64,000 bases of DNA, from the NCBI GenBank assembly GCA_040830705.1, contig JBFOME010000008.1, forward strand, positions 210,043 to 274,042, in the 5' to 3' direction. Positions 53,002 through 61,546 of this stretch are shown one piece after another. Made by a program: the position numbers and the translations under genes. Position 1 is the first letter of the stretch, and each line of letters begins with the position of its first letter. Origin of the DNA: Ruegeria_C sp040830705. GTDB lineage: Bacteria; Pseudomonadota; Alphaproteobacteria; Rhodobacterales; Rhodobacteraceae. Below the pieces are notes generated by a model. The model did no database searches and had not been told where the DNA came from. It saw only the letters and a program-made list of their open reading frames with translations.

Positions 53002-55262
53002 TGGCGCTCGACGATCAGAAATCCGGTTTCAAATTCGTAGGCACCCGGCCTGAACGCCCCGACGGGCTCGACAAGGTCACGGGTCGCGCCAAGTTTGGCG
53101 CCGATGTCACGGCGACGGGGATGCTGCATGGCGCCATCCTGCGCTCGCCTCATGCCCATGCACGCATCGTGAAGATCGACACCTCGAAGGCCGAGGCGCA
53201 TCCGGATGTGAAAGCCGTCGTCACCCGCGCCGATTTCTCGGACAAGGTGGAATTCAAGCCCGGTCTGGCCGGCGAATTCTGGAACGTCCTGGAAAACGTC
53301 ATGGCGGGCGAAAAGGCGCTCTATGACGGGCACGCGCTGGCGGCAGTCGCGGCAACCTCGGCCTTGGCGGCGCGGGATGCGCTCAAGCTAATTGCGCTCG
53401 AGTATGAGGTGCTGCCCCATGTCACCGACGTTGACAAGGCGATGGCACCCGACGCGCCAGTGATCCGCGAAGGGGCTGCCGACTATTCGGTGCCCAAGGG
53501 CCTGCATCCCAACGTGGTCCGCTATCACGAAAGCGGGCACGGCGATGTCGAGGCGGGGTTCGCCGAAGCGGATTTGGTAGTCGAGGATAGTTTCACCACC
53601 GAGGCCACCCATCAGGGTTATATCGAACCCCATGCCTGCCTCGCGCAGCTTGGCGCAGACGGCAAGGGAGAGTTGTGGTGCTCCACACAGGGCCACTGGA
53701 TCGCGCAGAAAACCTGTGCCGCGCTATTGGGGATCGAGACCGCGCAGTTGCGCGTGACGGCGTCCGAGATCGGCGGTGGGTTCGGGGGTAAGACCACGGT
53801 CTTTATTGAACCCGTAGCGCTTGCGCTCAGCCGCAAGGCAAACCGCCCGGTCAAGATCGTGATGAGCCGGTCCGAGGTGTTCCGATCGACCGGGCCAACC
53901 TCCTCGGCGTCGATGGATATCAAGATCGGCATGAAAAAGGACGGGACCATCACGGCCGCCGAGGGCATTTTCCGTCTGCAAGGCGGTGCCTTTCCCGGCG
54001 CGCCGGGTGACATGACCGCCATGTGCGCCTTTGCGCCTTATGATCTGACCAACGTGCGGCAGGTGGGCTATGACGTGATGGCCAACCGCCCGAAACAAGC
54101 CGCCTATCGTGCGCCCGGTGCGCCGATGGGGGCCTTCGCAGTGGAATCCGTGCTGGACGAGTTATGCAACCAGCTTGGCCTCGACCCGCTGGAGGTGCGG
54201 CTGAAGAACGCCGCACATGGTGGCTCCAAGGCCAGCTACGGGCCCACCTATGACCAGATTGGTCTGGTCAAGACGCTGGAAGAGGCCAAGGCGCATCCGC
54301 ACTACTCGGCCCCGCTGAAGCCGGGGCAGGGGCGCGGGATTTCCTGCGGATTCTGGTTCAATCATGGCGGCGAGACCAGCGTTTCGCTGGCGCTCAGTGA
54401 GGATGGCTCGGCCCAGCTCATGGTGGGCACGCCCGATATCGGCGGCTCTCGCGCCTCGATGGCGCTGATGGCGGCAGAGGTGCTGGGTATTCCCTACGAG
54501 AACATCCGCGTCACCATCGCCGATACCGCGACACTTGGCTACAATGATGTGAGCCACGGCAGCCGGGTGACCTATGCCAGCGGTCTGGCCACGATCAAGG
54601 CGGCCAAACACGCGGTAGAAAAGCTGTGCGAACGGGCGGCGGCCAAATGGGGCATCCCTGTTGATGCGGTGAAATGGGAGGACGGCTGCGCGGTGCCCTC
54701 TGGGCCCAATGCGGGCGATTTTGACCCTAGGCCACTGGCCGATATCACAGCCAATATGGGTGCGACGGGTGGGCCGATCTCTGGCCATTTCGAAGCAACA
54801 CCAGAAGGCGCGGGTGTGTCCTTTGGCACCCATATCGTCGATGCAGAGGTCGACCCCGAAACCGGCAAGACCGCGATCACCCGCTACACGGTTATTCAGG
54901 ATGCAGGCAAGGCGATCCACCCGGCTTATGTGGAAGGTCAGTATCAGGGTGGCGCAGCCCAGGGCATCGGTTGGGCGCTGAACGAGGAATATATCTATGG
55001 CGAAGACGGGCGGTTGCAGAACTCGATCTTCCTCGACTACCGCATTCCCGTCGCCAGCGATCTGCCAATGATCGACACGGTGATCGTTGAGGTGCCCAAC
55101 CCCGGCCACCCCTTCGGCGTGCGCGGGGTGGGTGAGACCGGCATCGTGCCGCCGCTGGCTGCAATCGCCAATGCGGTGTCGAACGCTGCCGGTGTGCGGA
55201 TGCGCGATCTGCCGATGTCGCCGCCGCGTATCCTGGCCGCGCTCAAGGCCAGTGACGCTTAA
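53001..55262 (+). CDS. Molybdenum hydroxylase large subunit (not form I CoxL)
   Basis: 753-residue molybdopterin subunit. The active-site loop reads AAYRAPGAP (residues 367-375), without the CSFR cysteine of CO dehydrogenase and also without the AYRGAGR of form II, so CO is an unlikely substrate. The catalytic glutamate is present in GVGETG (Glu712). The substrate is probably a heterocycle, aldehyde or aromatic acid derivative. It is the last subunit in the medium-small-large order and overlaps the start of a MoaD-like gene. Confidence 0.92.
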   Translation: MALDDQKSGFKFVGTRPERPDGLDKVTGRAKFGADVTATGMLHGAILRSPHAHARIVKIDTSKAEAHPDVKAVVTRADFSDKVEFKPGLAGEFWNVLENVMAGEKALYDGHALAAVAATSALAARDALKLIALEYEVLPHVTDVDKAMAPDAPVIREGAADYSVPKGLHPNVVRYHESGHGDVEAGFAEADLVVEDSFTTEATHQGYIEPHACLAQLGADGKGELWCSTQGHWIAQKTCAALLGIETAQLRVTASEIGGGFGGKTTVFIEPVALALSRKANRPVKIVMSRSEVFRSTGPTSSASMDIKIGMKKDGTITAAEGIFRLQGGAFPGAPGDMTAMCAFAPYDLTNVRQVGYDVMANRPKQAAYRAPGAPMGAFAVESVLDELCNQLGLDPLEVRLKNAAHGGSKASYGPTYDQIGLVKTLEEAKAHPHYSAPLKPGQGRGISCGFWFNHGGETSVSLALSEDGSAQLMVGTPDIGGSRASMALMAAEVLGIPYENIRVTIADTATLGYNDVSHGSRVTYASGLATIKAAKHAVEKLCERAAAKWGIPVDAVKWEDGCAVPSGPNAGDFDPRPLADITANMGATGGPISGHFEATPEGAGVSFGTHIVDAEVDPETGKTAITRYTVIQDAGKAIHPAYVEGQYQGGAAQGIGWALNEEYIYGEDGRLQNSIFLDYRIPVASDLPMIDTVIVEVPNPGHPFGVRGVGETGIVPPLAAIANAVSNAAGVRMRDLPMSPPRILAALKASDA

Positions 55263-55500
55263 GGTCCATCTCTGGTCCGGGCTGCGCGCCCTGACCGGCG
55301 GCGCGCAGGTGGTGGAGGTCGAGGCCTCCACCATAGACGGTATGCTGCGCGAACTGGTGCGGCTGTACCCTGCCTTGCAGGAGCCGATTGAGGCGGGCGT
55401 TTCCGTGTCGGTGGACGGGCGGATCATGGCCAGCGACCTGACCGCGCCGCTGCGTGCGGAAAACGAGATCTACCTGATGCAGCGCCTGCGCGGCGGCTGA
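55252..55500 (+). CDS. MoaD/ThiS-like sulfur carrier coupled to the molybdenum hydroxylase
   Basis: 82-residue ubiquitin-like protein ending in the diglycine LRGG needed for thiocarboxylate formation. The start is TLKVHLWSGLRALTGG, and VSVDGRIMASDLTAPL is in the middle. The GTG at 55252 lies inside the large-subunit gene, so the two are coupled. MoaD gives sulfur to make molybdopterin; a dedicated copy in this operon suggests cofactor supply or cofactor sulfuration for this enzyme. Confidence 0.82.
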   Translation: MTLKVHLWSGLRALTGGAQVVEVEASTIDGMLRELVRLYPALQEPIEAGVSVSVDGRIMASDLTAPLRAENEIYLMQRLRGG

Positions 55501-55595
55501 GTGTCGGGCGGGCAATACTCCTCTTTCCAATCAAACCCTTGCAGCATCACCGCACGGTGATAGGCTTCCACCATGAAGTCAGTTGGAGATATGGG

Positions 55596-55838
55596 ATGAG
55601 CCGCTTTGTGATCGTTGCCGGGCTTTTGGCCCTTGCGGGATGTTCGGATCTGTCGGACGCGAGGACCGGGCAGGTGCAGTCCTTCGATGGCAACAGTGTT
55701 GTGATCCGCGGGCCAGCAATCGCTGGGCAGAGCGCGCGCCCACCCACCGCGATGGCCGTGATGGCCCGCGATCTGTGTGAAGGCGCACGGTTCATTTCAG
55801 CCGAGCCGGGTGGCCTGTATACCTTCAGCTGCAGATGA
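55596..55838 (+). CDS. Small lipoprotein
   Basis: 80-residue protein with a lipoprotein signal (MSRFVIVAGLLALAGC, lipobox LAGC). The mature part is short, with a C-terminal cysteine pair (DLCEGARF and FSCR) that may form a disulfide. GGAG lies eight bases before the ATG. Role unknown; probably at the outer membrane. It converges on the permease gene. Confidence 0.72.
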   Translation: MSRFVIVAGLLALAGCSDLSDARTGQVQSFDGNSVVIRGPAIAGQSARPPTAMAVMARDLCEGARFISAEPGGLYTFSCR

Positions 55839-55859
55839 CCGCGTGCTGCGCCACGCAGG

Positions 55860-57221
55860 TCAAAGCTCGGGCTCGGCGCTGCGCACCCGGATCGCCACAT
55901 AGACCGGTAGCCCGGCCAGCATCAGCAAAAAGGCCCACATCACCGGATCGGCACCCGCGCCGTAAATGGTGAACATCGAAAAGCCGAAGGCGATGATGGC
56001 CACTGGCAGATAGGTCAGCGGGCGCAGGAATCCGATGCGGCGGCCCAGTGACATAAGGATCAGCCCTTCGACCACGCAGCAGAACACATAGGGCGCCATC
56101 TCGGTCACGATGGAAAGCTGAATAATGAACTCATAGGCTGCCAGCAGGGTTTTGGACCCGGTGGATTGCAACAACAGCACGACAATCGACATCGACATCG
56201 AAATCATGATGCCCTTGGCTGGGACGCCATTGCCGCTCAGCTCGGCAAAGGCCCTGGGTAGCAACCCGTGACGCGCAGCGGCCAGCGGGACCTGCGCCAT
56301 GACCAGCGTCCAGCCGTTGAGCGCAGCGAGCGAGGATAAGATCGCGGCGGCGGCGACCATGTATCCCGCCCAGTTGCCCCACATGACCTCAGCTGCATCG
56401 GCGAACGGCGCGTTGGATTGCTCCAGTGCGGTGCGTGACATCACGCCCATCACCGACATCGTGCCAAAAGTATAAAGCGAGGCGGCCAGAAGCACTCCGG
56501 CGATGGTGGCAATGGCAATGGTGCGGCGCGGGTTCCTGACCTCGCCCGCCGGCACGGTGGCGGTCTCCAGCCCGGTGAACGCATACATGATGAAGGGCGT
56601 TGTCGCCGCAAAGGCCAGGAAGAACGACATCGGCGTCGGGTTGATCGGGGTGAAATGGCTCCAGTCCACCCAGAACAATCCGATGAAAGCCACCGCAAGG
56701 AACGGCACAAGCTTGATGCTGACAATAACCAGCTGAACTATCCCGACCTCTTTGGTGCCTTTCAGGTTCAGCAGCCCGACGCTCAGGATCATGGCCAAGG
56801 CCAGTGCGGAATTTGCATAAGGTTTGCCCTGCAACGCCGGGAAAAAGAAATGCAGATAGTCGGTCGCGCCAAGGGCGATGGCGGGCAGCGAGATCCAGAT
56901 CGATATCCAGTAAAGCCAGGCAACCAGGAACCCGGCAAAATCTCCGAAGCCCAAACGGACATAGGCATAGGGACCGCCGGTCTCGGGAGCAATGCGGCTG
57001 AGTCTGGCAAAGACCAACCCCAGGCACAGCGCCCCGATCGAAACGACGCCCCATGCGATCAGGGCCACCGCCCCATAAGGGGCCAGCGCCGCCGGGGCCA
57101 GGAAGAAGCCCGAGCCCACGATATTGCCGACCACAAGCGCCGTGCACGTCCAGACGCCGTAGGAACCGGTTCGTTCGGCGGCGCCCGTCCGGTCGGGATC
57201 AGATGAGGTGATGTCGGTCAC
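55860..57221 (-). CDS. APC-family amino acid permease
   Basis: 453-residue inner-membrane transporter with about twelve helices. The APC helix 1 signature is VGNIVGSGFFLAPAAL near residue 30, and AFTGLETATVPAGEVRNPRRT appears in the middle. Closest in style to the AdiC/CadB/PotE antiporter branch. The GTG at 57221 (VTDITSSDPDRTG) is chosen; the frame continues open to 57602 but the added 127 residues look like non-coding sequence and overlap the divergent YHYH gene. Substrate not resolved. Confidence 0.88.
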   Translation of the reverse strand: MTDITSSDPDRTGAAERTGSYGVWTCTALVVGNIVGSGFFLAPAALAPYGAVALIAWGVVSIGALCLGLVFARLSRIAPETGGPYAYVRLGFGDFAGFLVAWLYWISIWISLPAIALGATDYLHFFFPALQGKPYANSALALAMILSVGLLNLKGTKEVGIVQLVIVSIKLVPFLAVAFIGLFWVDWSHFTPINPTPMSFFLAFAATTPFIMYAFTGLETATVPAGEVRNPRRTIAIATIAGVLLAASLYTFGTMSVMGVMSRTALEQSNAPFADAAEVMWGNWAGYMVAAAAILSSLAALNGWTLVMAQVPLAAARHGLLPRAFAELSGNGVPAKGIMISMSMSIVVLLLQSTGSKTLLAAYEFIIQLSIVTEMAPYVFCCVVEGLILMSLGRRIGFLRPLTYLPVAIIAFGFSMFTIYGAGADPVMWAFLLMLAGLPVYVAIRVRSAEPEL

Positions 57222-57538
57222 ACTAGCCCTTGTCGAATTGGTCCGGTCTTCAAAACGCCCGGATCCGGCGTCTGCCGGGCGCCGAAGTCGACTTATCCTA
57301 TATCCCGCAAGTCTTGCACTTAATTCGCCCTGTCGATAGCCCCGATGCCGGATCCGTTTGCGGGCTTGGTTCTTTTCGGCGCTCGGGTTGCGCGGGCCCT
57401 CTTGCCAGCGCAGCTTCGCATTGGCACGGTGAGCACATCCAAAGGGCGAGTGACCGGCTCCTCTCAACCCCAGGGCTGCTGTGACGGTCGTAACCAGCCA
57501 ACTTGGGTCATGTGGTTTAGGATGAAGGACGCCGAAAG

Positions 57539-58486
57539 ATGATTTCGAAATACGGCCGCAGATGGTCCTGCGCTCTGCTGTTTGCCGCGATTGCCGGGCC
57601 AACAGCGCTCTCGGCCCATGAAACCGACATCACAAATGCAATCCTGACCAAACGCTCAGGTGATTGCGCGGACTACGCGGGCCGCTATGTGGCAGAGGTC
57701 GAGGATATTTCACGGCAGATCCGCTATACGTCACAGGTGACCATCACCGCTGAGGACGGAAGCTGCACTCTGCAGTCGAACGGCATTCCGAACCACGATT
57801 TCAACGGTCCGACTGCCAATTTCGCAAATGATGTGCGCGAACTGCCCGGAACCTTTCGCATTCCGCGCCTGCCCAAGGCTGCCGCCTCGCCGACGAAATT
57901 GTCACAGGGCTCTTATGACGGCGTGATGTTGAACGGAACGCCGCTGGATTTGCTGTCTGCCGGATGCTGGCGTCCGGATGGCAGACGCGCAGACGCCCAA
58001 GGCAACGTACTGGCCGGGTGTCGCGACACCGATCCGTGGCTGATCGACCCGCCCGCCTATGACGACCATTTCGGGGTGGACCAGCACAACGCCCATGCCC
58101 AGCCCGATGGTCGCTATCACTACCACGCCAACCCAAATGCGCTTTTTCTGGATCATGATGAGGCAGAGCCCTCTCCGGTCATTGGTTTCGCAGCGGACGG
58201 CTTTCCGATCTTTGGCACCTTCTTTCGCGACGAGACCGGGACTGTTCGGCCGGCGCTTACTGGCTATACGCTCAAGACCGAGCCTCGCCCCGGCCCACCC
58301 GAGGGGCCGGGCGGGATGCCGGACGGCACCTACTTGGATGACTTCGAGTTCTCCGGCGGCGGCGATCTGGATCAGTGCAACGGAATGACGGTGGACGGGC
58401 AATATGGTTATTATGTCACCACTGCCTACCCTTGGGTGCTCAATTGCCTGACAGGGTCGGCCGATCCGTCCTTCAACAAGCGGTAG
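57539..58486 (+). CDS. Exported YHYH-domain protein
   Basis: 315-residue secreted protein: signal peptide (CALLFAAIAGPTALSA), then a YHYH domain named for its motif, here DGRYHYHANPN near residue 195, preceded by HNAHAQPDG. Several cysteine pairs support a periplasmic or extracellular site. The histidine-rich motif probably binds metal. No enzymatic role is established for the family. It starts with ATG shortly after an A/G-rich stretch. Confidence 0.85.
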   Translation: MISKYGRRWSCALLFAAIAGPTALSAHETDITNAILTKRSGDCADYAGRYVAEVEDISRQIRYTSQVTITAEDGSCTLQSNGIPNHDFNGPTANFANDVRELPGTFRIPRLPKAAASPTKLSQGSYDGVMLNGTPLDLLSAGCWRPDGRRADAQGNVLAGCRDTDPWLIDPPAYDDHFGVDQHNAHAQPDGRYHYHANPNALFLDHDEAEPSPVIGFAADGFPIFGTFFRDETGTVRPALTGYTLKTEPRPGPPEGPGGMPDGTYLDDFEFSGGGDLDQCNGMTVDGQYGYYVTTAYPWVLNCLTGSADPSFNKR

Positions 58487-58558
58487 CAGCCCAAGCCCCG
58501 ACTTCTTGACGCGTCTCTGCAATCGTCCTACCGGCAAAGAAAGACGGCAGGGACCAAC

Positions 58559-59476
58559 ATGACACAACAGAACTCCGCACCTGATGGTGCACGGCCCGGT
58601 CCATCCGCGCTTTCGCCCAACCTGCGCGGCGCATTGCTCATGTGCGGCAGCATGGCCGGGTTCACCGTGAACGATGCGATCATCAAGTACCTGGGCGCGG
58701 CGCTGCCGCTTTTTCAGATCGTCGCGCTGCGCGGGGTTTTGACGTGTATCTTCATTTTCCTGCTGGCGCGGCGTTTGGGGATGTTTCATCTGCGCTTTCC
58801 AACCAGGGATAGGGTGCTGGTGTTGATCCGCTGCCTGAGCGAGGTTGCGGTGACCTATTTCTTCCTGACCGCACTACTTTACATGCCACTCGCCAATGTA
58901 ACCGCAGTGCTGCAGGCGTTGCCGCTTACAGTCACGCTGGGGGCGGCGCTGTTCTTTCGCGAGCAGGTGGGATGGCGACGGATGCTGGCGATTGCGGTGG
59001 GGTTCTGCGGCATGCTGCTGATCGTGCGTCCGGGCGCGGAGGGCTTCACCCATCACAGCAGCTACGCGCTGATCGCGGTGGCACTGATCACGCTGCGCGA
59101 TCTGGTCACGCGCCGGATGTCGACACAGGTGCCCTCCTTGATGGTGACATTTGCAACTGCCGTGACGGTGACATTGGCGGCGGGTCTCGCCACTCTGACC
59201 GAGCCTTGGGAACCAGTAAGCCTGCCGCTGGCCGCGCTGATCCTAGCCACCTCGCTGTTTATTCTGTTGGGGTATCTGTGCAGCGTCATGGTGATGCGGG
59301 TGGGCGATGTGGGGTTTGTCGCGCCATTCCGCTATTCGGGGCTGCTCTGGGCTTTGGGTCTGGGCTGGGTCGTGTTCGGCGATTGGCCTGATCCGGTCAC
59401 AATGATGGGTGCATCGTTGGTGGTTGGGGCCGGATTATTCATGCTGTTCCGGGAGCGCTCAAACCGAAGGGCGTGA
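58559..59476 (+). CDS. EamA/DMT-family transporter
   Basis: 305-residue inner-membrane protein with ten predicted helices in two EamA repeats (first about residues 25-155, second about 165-300). The end of helix 4 in each repeat shows the usual pattern (VTAVLQALPLTVTLGAALFFREQVG; VGFVAPFRYSGLLWALGLGWVVFGDWP). Exports a small metabolite; substrate not known. Its 3' end overlaps the convergent glycosyltransferase. Confidence 0.88.
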   Translation: MTQQNSAPDGARPGPSALSPNLRGALLMCGSMAGFTVNDAIIKYLGAALPLFQIVALRGVLTCIFIFLLARRLGMFHLRFPTRDRVLVLIRCLSEVAVTYFFLTALLYMPLANVTAVLQALPLTVTLGAALFFREQVGWRRMLAIAVGFCGMLLIVRPGAEGFTHHSSYALIAVALITLRDLVTRRMSTQVPSLMVTFATAVTVTLAAGLATLTEPWEPVSLPLAALILATSLFILLGYLCSVMVMRVGDVGFVAPFRYSGLLWALGLGWVVFGDWPDPVTMMGASLVVGAGLFMLFRERSNRRA

Positions 59477-60272
59477 AAACACCTGCTTGATGACCGCGTT
59501 GTCGACATTGAAGCGGTCCTTGAAGTGCTTCTCCTGTTCTTCGGTCAGCGGTGAATAGTCGAACTGCCTGCCCCCGTGTTTCATTCGCGAGTCGTTGAAT
59601 TCGTGGTGCGCGCAACATCATGTCCTCATGCGGGAAGGTGACGGTGGGCATGTCGGTCCAGAGTTTGCCGCGCGTATAATTCATGATTGTGTCTGGCAGT
59701 CCCGGCTGCACGATTATGTCCAGCGCAATGGCGCTGTAGGCGTAGCTACAGGCGCATACCTGCAAGCCTTCGGCACCAGCGCGGAACACGTAGCCGCGAT
59801 TGAAATCCACAGCAATGGCACGGTGTTTGGACCAGAGCGACTGGGTATCCTCCGCCGTTTCGCGAAAGCGGGCGATGAAGTCGCGGCCCATGGCATCATC
59901 GTCATCAAGGCGAAACTGCAATGAGGGCTGCTCCGGCGCGCCTCGGTTGTCCCGCATGGCACGGATCATGACCCGTCGGTGGCGCATCGGAGGATAGGCC
60001 CGGATCAGCACCTGCGGCACATGCCTCGTCAGGTCTTTCAACCGCTCCAGATAGGGGGCAGGGAAATCCTGCCCAATAATCACCAGCAACCGGAAGTCCG
60101 GATCGGTCTGCCCGGCAACCGAAGGCAGAGTGATCGCTTCGAAATGACGAAAGCGGGTTTCAAGGCGTTCCTGCTGGTAGAGAAATGCGCGTCGTTCATC
60201 GAGTGTGTCATGGGCCATCTTGAACCTACCCTCGCCGAGATAGCTGAATCGGCAGAGGCCCAGGATATCCAA
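59459..60272 (-). pseudogene. Putative rhamnosyltransferase (glycosyltransferase) with C-terminal frameshift
   Basis: The N-terminal 200 or so residues look intact (LGLCRFSYLGEGRF, FRLDDDDAMGRDFI with the DxD motif, FPHEDMMLRA). After MMLRA the main frame turns into unlikely sequence to a stop at 59439. One frame over, the same DNA reads HHEFNDSRMKHGGRQFDYSP and goes on to KQVFSRPSV and stop at 59459, the natural end for this family. The shift lies in a GCGCGC run near 59611-59616; one more GC would restore the frame. Real mutation or sequencing error cannot be told apart. Confidence 0.75.
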
Positions 60273-60669
60273 TTCAAAGAGCCTTTCCCGTTGCGGAGCT
60301 TTGCCCGGACTATGCGGGGCTCGGGGGAACTGTGCAAGTTCGACAAGGGGTTGCTCGCTGCGGTGCCCTTGTTAGGTGATCAAAACCGACCTTGCTGGCG
60401 CGCGGGGCGCGCTGTTGACACCACCGGCGACTCCCCCTATACGCGCGCTATCTCGGCAATGGGGGTCGCCCCACCGCCGACTTCATAGATGAAGTGGTCA
60501 AGGCCCGGACAATTTTGCAGTTCGCGCCCTCTGATACCCAACCGCGACGTTCACCTCGGAATGGGAACGCTCGCGGATTTTGCGCTTGTGGACGCATAAG
60601 TGCAGCGAATTTAACCGCACGCAACCCGCGTGCATGTCATGTGTGTTGCAAAACGGGGAAAGAACCGGA
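60273..60669 (+). other. Promoter and long leader of the str operon
   Basis: About 400 bases without a gene. The first part lies behind the glycosyltransferase start; from about 60450 it is the untranslated leader of rpsL, roughly 220 bases long. It holds short C/G-rich stems but no ribosomal-protein binding fold I can name. Confidence 0.5.
60415..60443 (+). promoter_or_regulatory. Strong sigma-70 promoter of rpsL-rpsG-fusA
   Basis: TTGACA (60415-60420), a 17-base spacer and TATACG (60438-60443). The -35 is perfect and the -10 matches four of six bases. Placement before a ribosomal operon fits. Confidence 0.75.
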
Positions 60670-61041
60670 ATGCCAACGATCCAACAGCTGATCCGCAAGC
60701 CGCGGCAGCCGAAAGTAAAACGCTCGAAATCCATGCACCTGGAACAGTGCCCGCAGAAACGCGGCGTCTGCACCCGGGTCTACACCACCACACCGAAAAA
60801 GCCGAACTCGGCGATGCGTAAGGTTGCCAAGGTGCGCCTGACCAACGGGTTCGAGGTCATCTCGTACATCCCTGGTGAAAGCCACAACCTGCAGGAGCAC
60901 TCGGTTGTTCTGATCCGTGGCGGCCGTGTAAAAGACCTTCCCGGTGTGCGTTACCACATCCTGCGCGGTGTTCTGGATACTCAGGGCGTCAAAGACCGTA
61001 AGCAACGTCGTTCGAAATACGGCGCGAAGCGTCCCAAGTAA
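60670..61041 (+). CDS. rpsL: 30S ribosomal protein S12
   Basis: 123-residue S12 with the usual start MPTIQQLIRKPRQ and the conserved decoding-site loops TTPKKPNSAMRKVAK and GVRYHILRGVLD. Lys in PKKPNS is the wild-type residue whose change gives streptomycin resistance. The ATG at 60670 follows GGGGAAAG. First gene of the str operon, 15 bases before rpsG. Confidence 0.98.
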   Translation: MPTIQQLIRKPRQPKVKRSKSMHLEQCPQKRGVCTRVYTTTPKKPNSAMRKVAKVRLTNGFEVISYIPGESHNLQEHSVVLIRGGRVKDLPGVRYHILRGVLDTQGVKDRKQRRSKYGAKRPK

Positions 61042-61056
61042 GAAGGAGAGGCTGAT

Positions 61057-61527
61057 ATGTCACGTCGTCACGCCGCCGAGAAGCGCGAAATCCTGCCCGA
61101 CGCCAAATTTGGCGACAAGGTGCTGAGCAAGTTCATGAACAACCTGATGATCGACGGCAAGAAGTCGGTCGCAGAGCGCATCGTCTACAACGCGCTGGAC
61201 CGCGTTGAAACCAAGATCAAACGCGCCCCCGTCGAAGTGTTCCACGAAGCGCTCGACAACATCAAACCCAGCGTCGAAGTTCGTTCGCGCCGTGTGGGTG
61301 GTGCCACCTATCAGGTGCCCGTCGAAGTGCGCCCCGAGCGCCGCGAAGCGCTGGCCATCCGCTGGCTGATCTCGGCCTCGCGCAACCGCAACGAAAACAC
61401 CATGGAAGAGCGCCTTGCAGGTGAGCTTCTGGATGCTGTTCAGTCGCGCGGCACCGCGGTGAAGAAACGCGAAGACACCCACAAGATGGCCGAGGCGAAC
61501 AAAGCCTTCAGCCATTATCGCTGGTAA
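61057..61527 (+). CDS. rpsG: 30S ribosomal protein S7
   Basis: 156-residue S7 (MSRRHAAEKREILPDAKFGDKVLSKFMNNLM; ending FSHYRW). Binds 16S rRNA in the 30S head and nucleates its assembly. GGAG lies shortly before the ATG. It sits between rpsL and fusA in the standard str order. Confidence 0.98.
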   Translation: MSRRHAAEKREILPDAKFGDKVLSKFMNNLMIDGKKSVAERIVYNALDRVETKIKRAPVEVFHEALDNIKPSVEVRSRRVGGATYQVPVEVRPERREALAIRWLISASRNRNENTMEERLAGELLDAVQSRGTAVKKREDTHKMAEANKAFSHYRW

Positions 61528-61546
61528 TCCAGAGGATCTGAGACCT

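Noticed and set aside
57222..57602. 127-residue N-terminal extension of the APC permease
   Set aside because: Basic, low-complexity sequence unlike a transporter, overlapping the start of the divergent YHYH gene; APC homology begins after the GTG at 57221.
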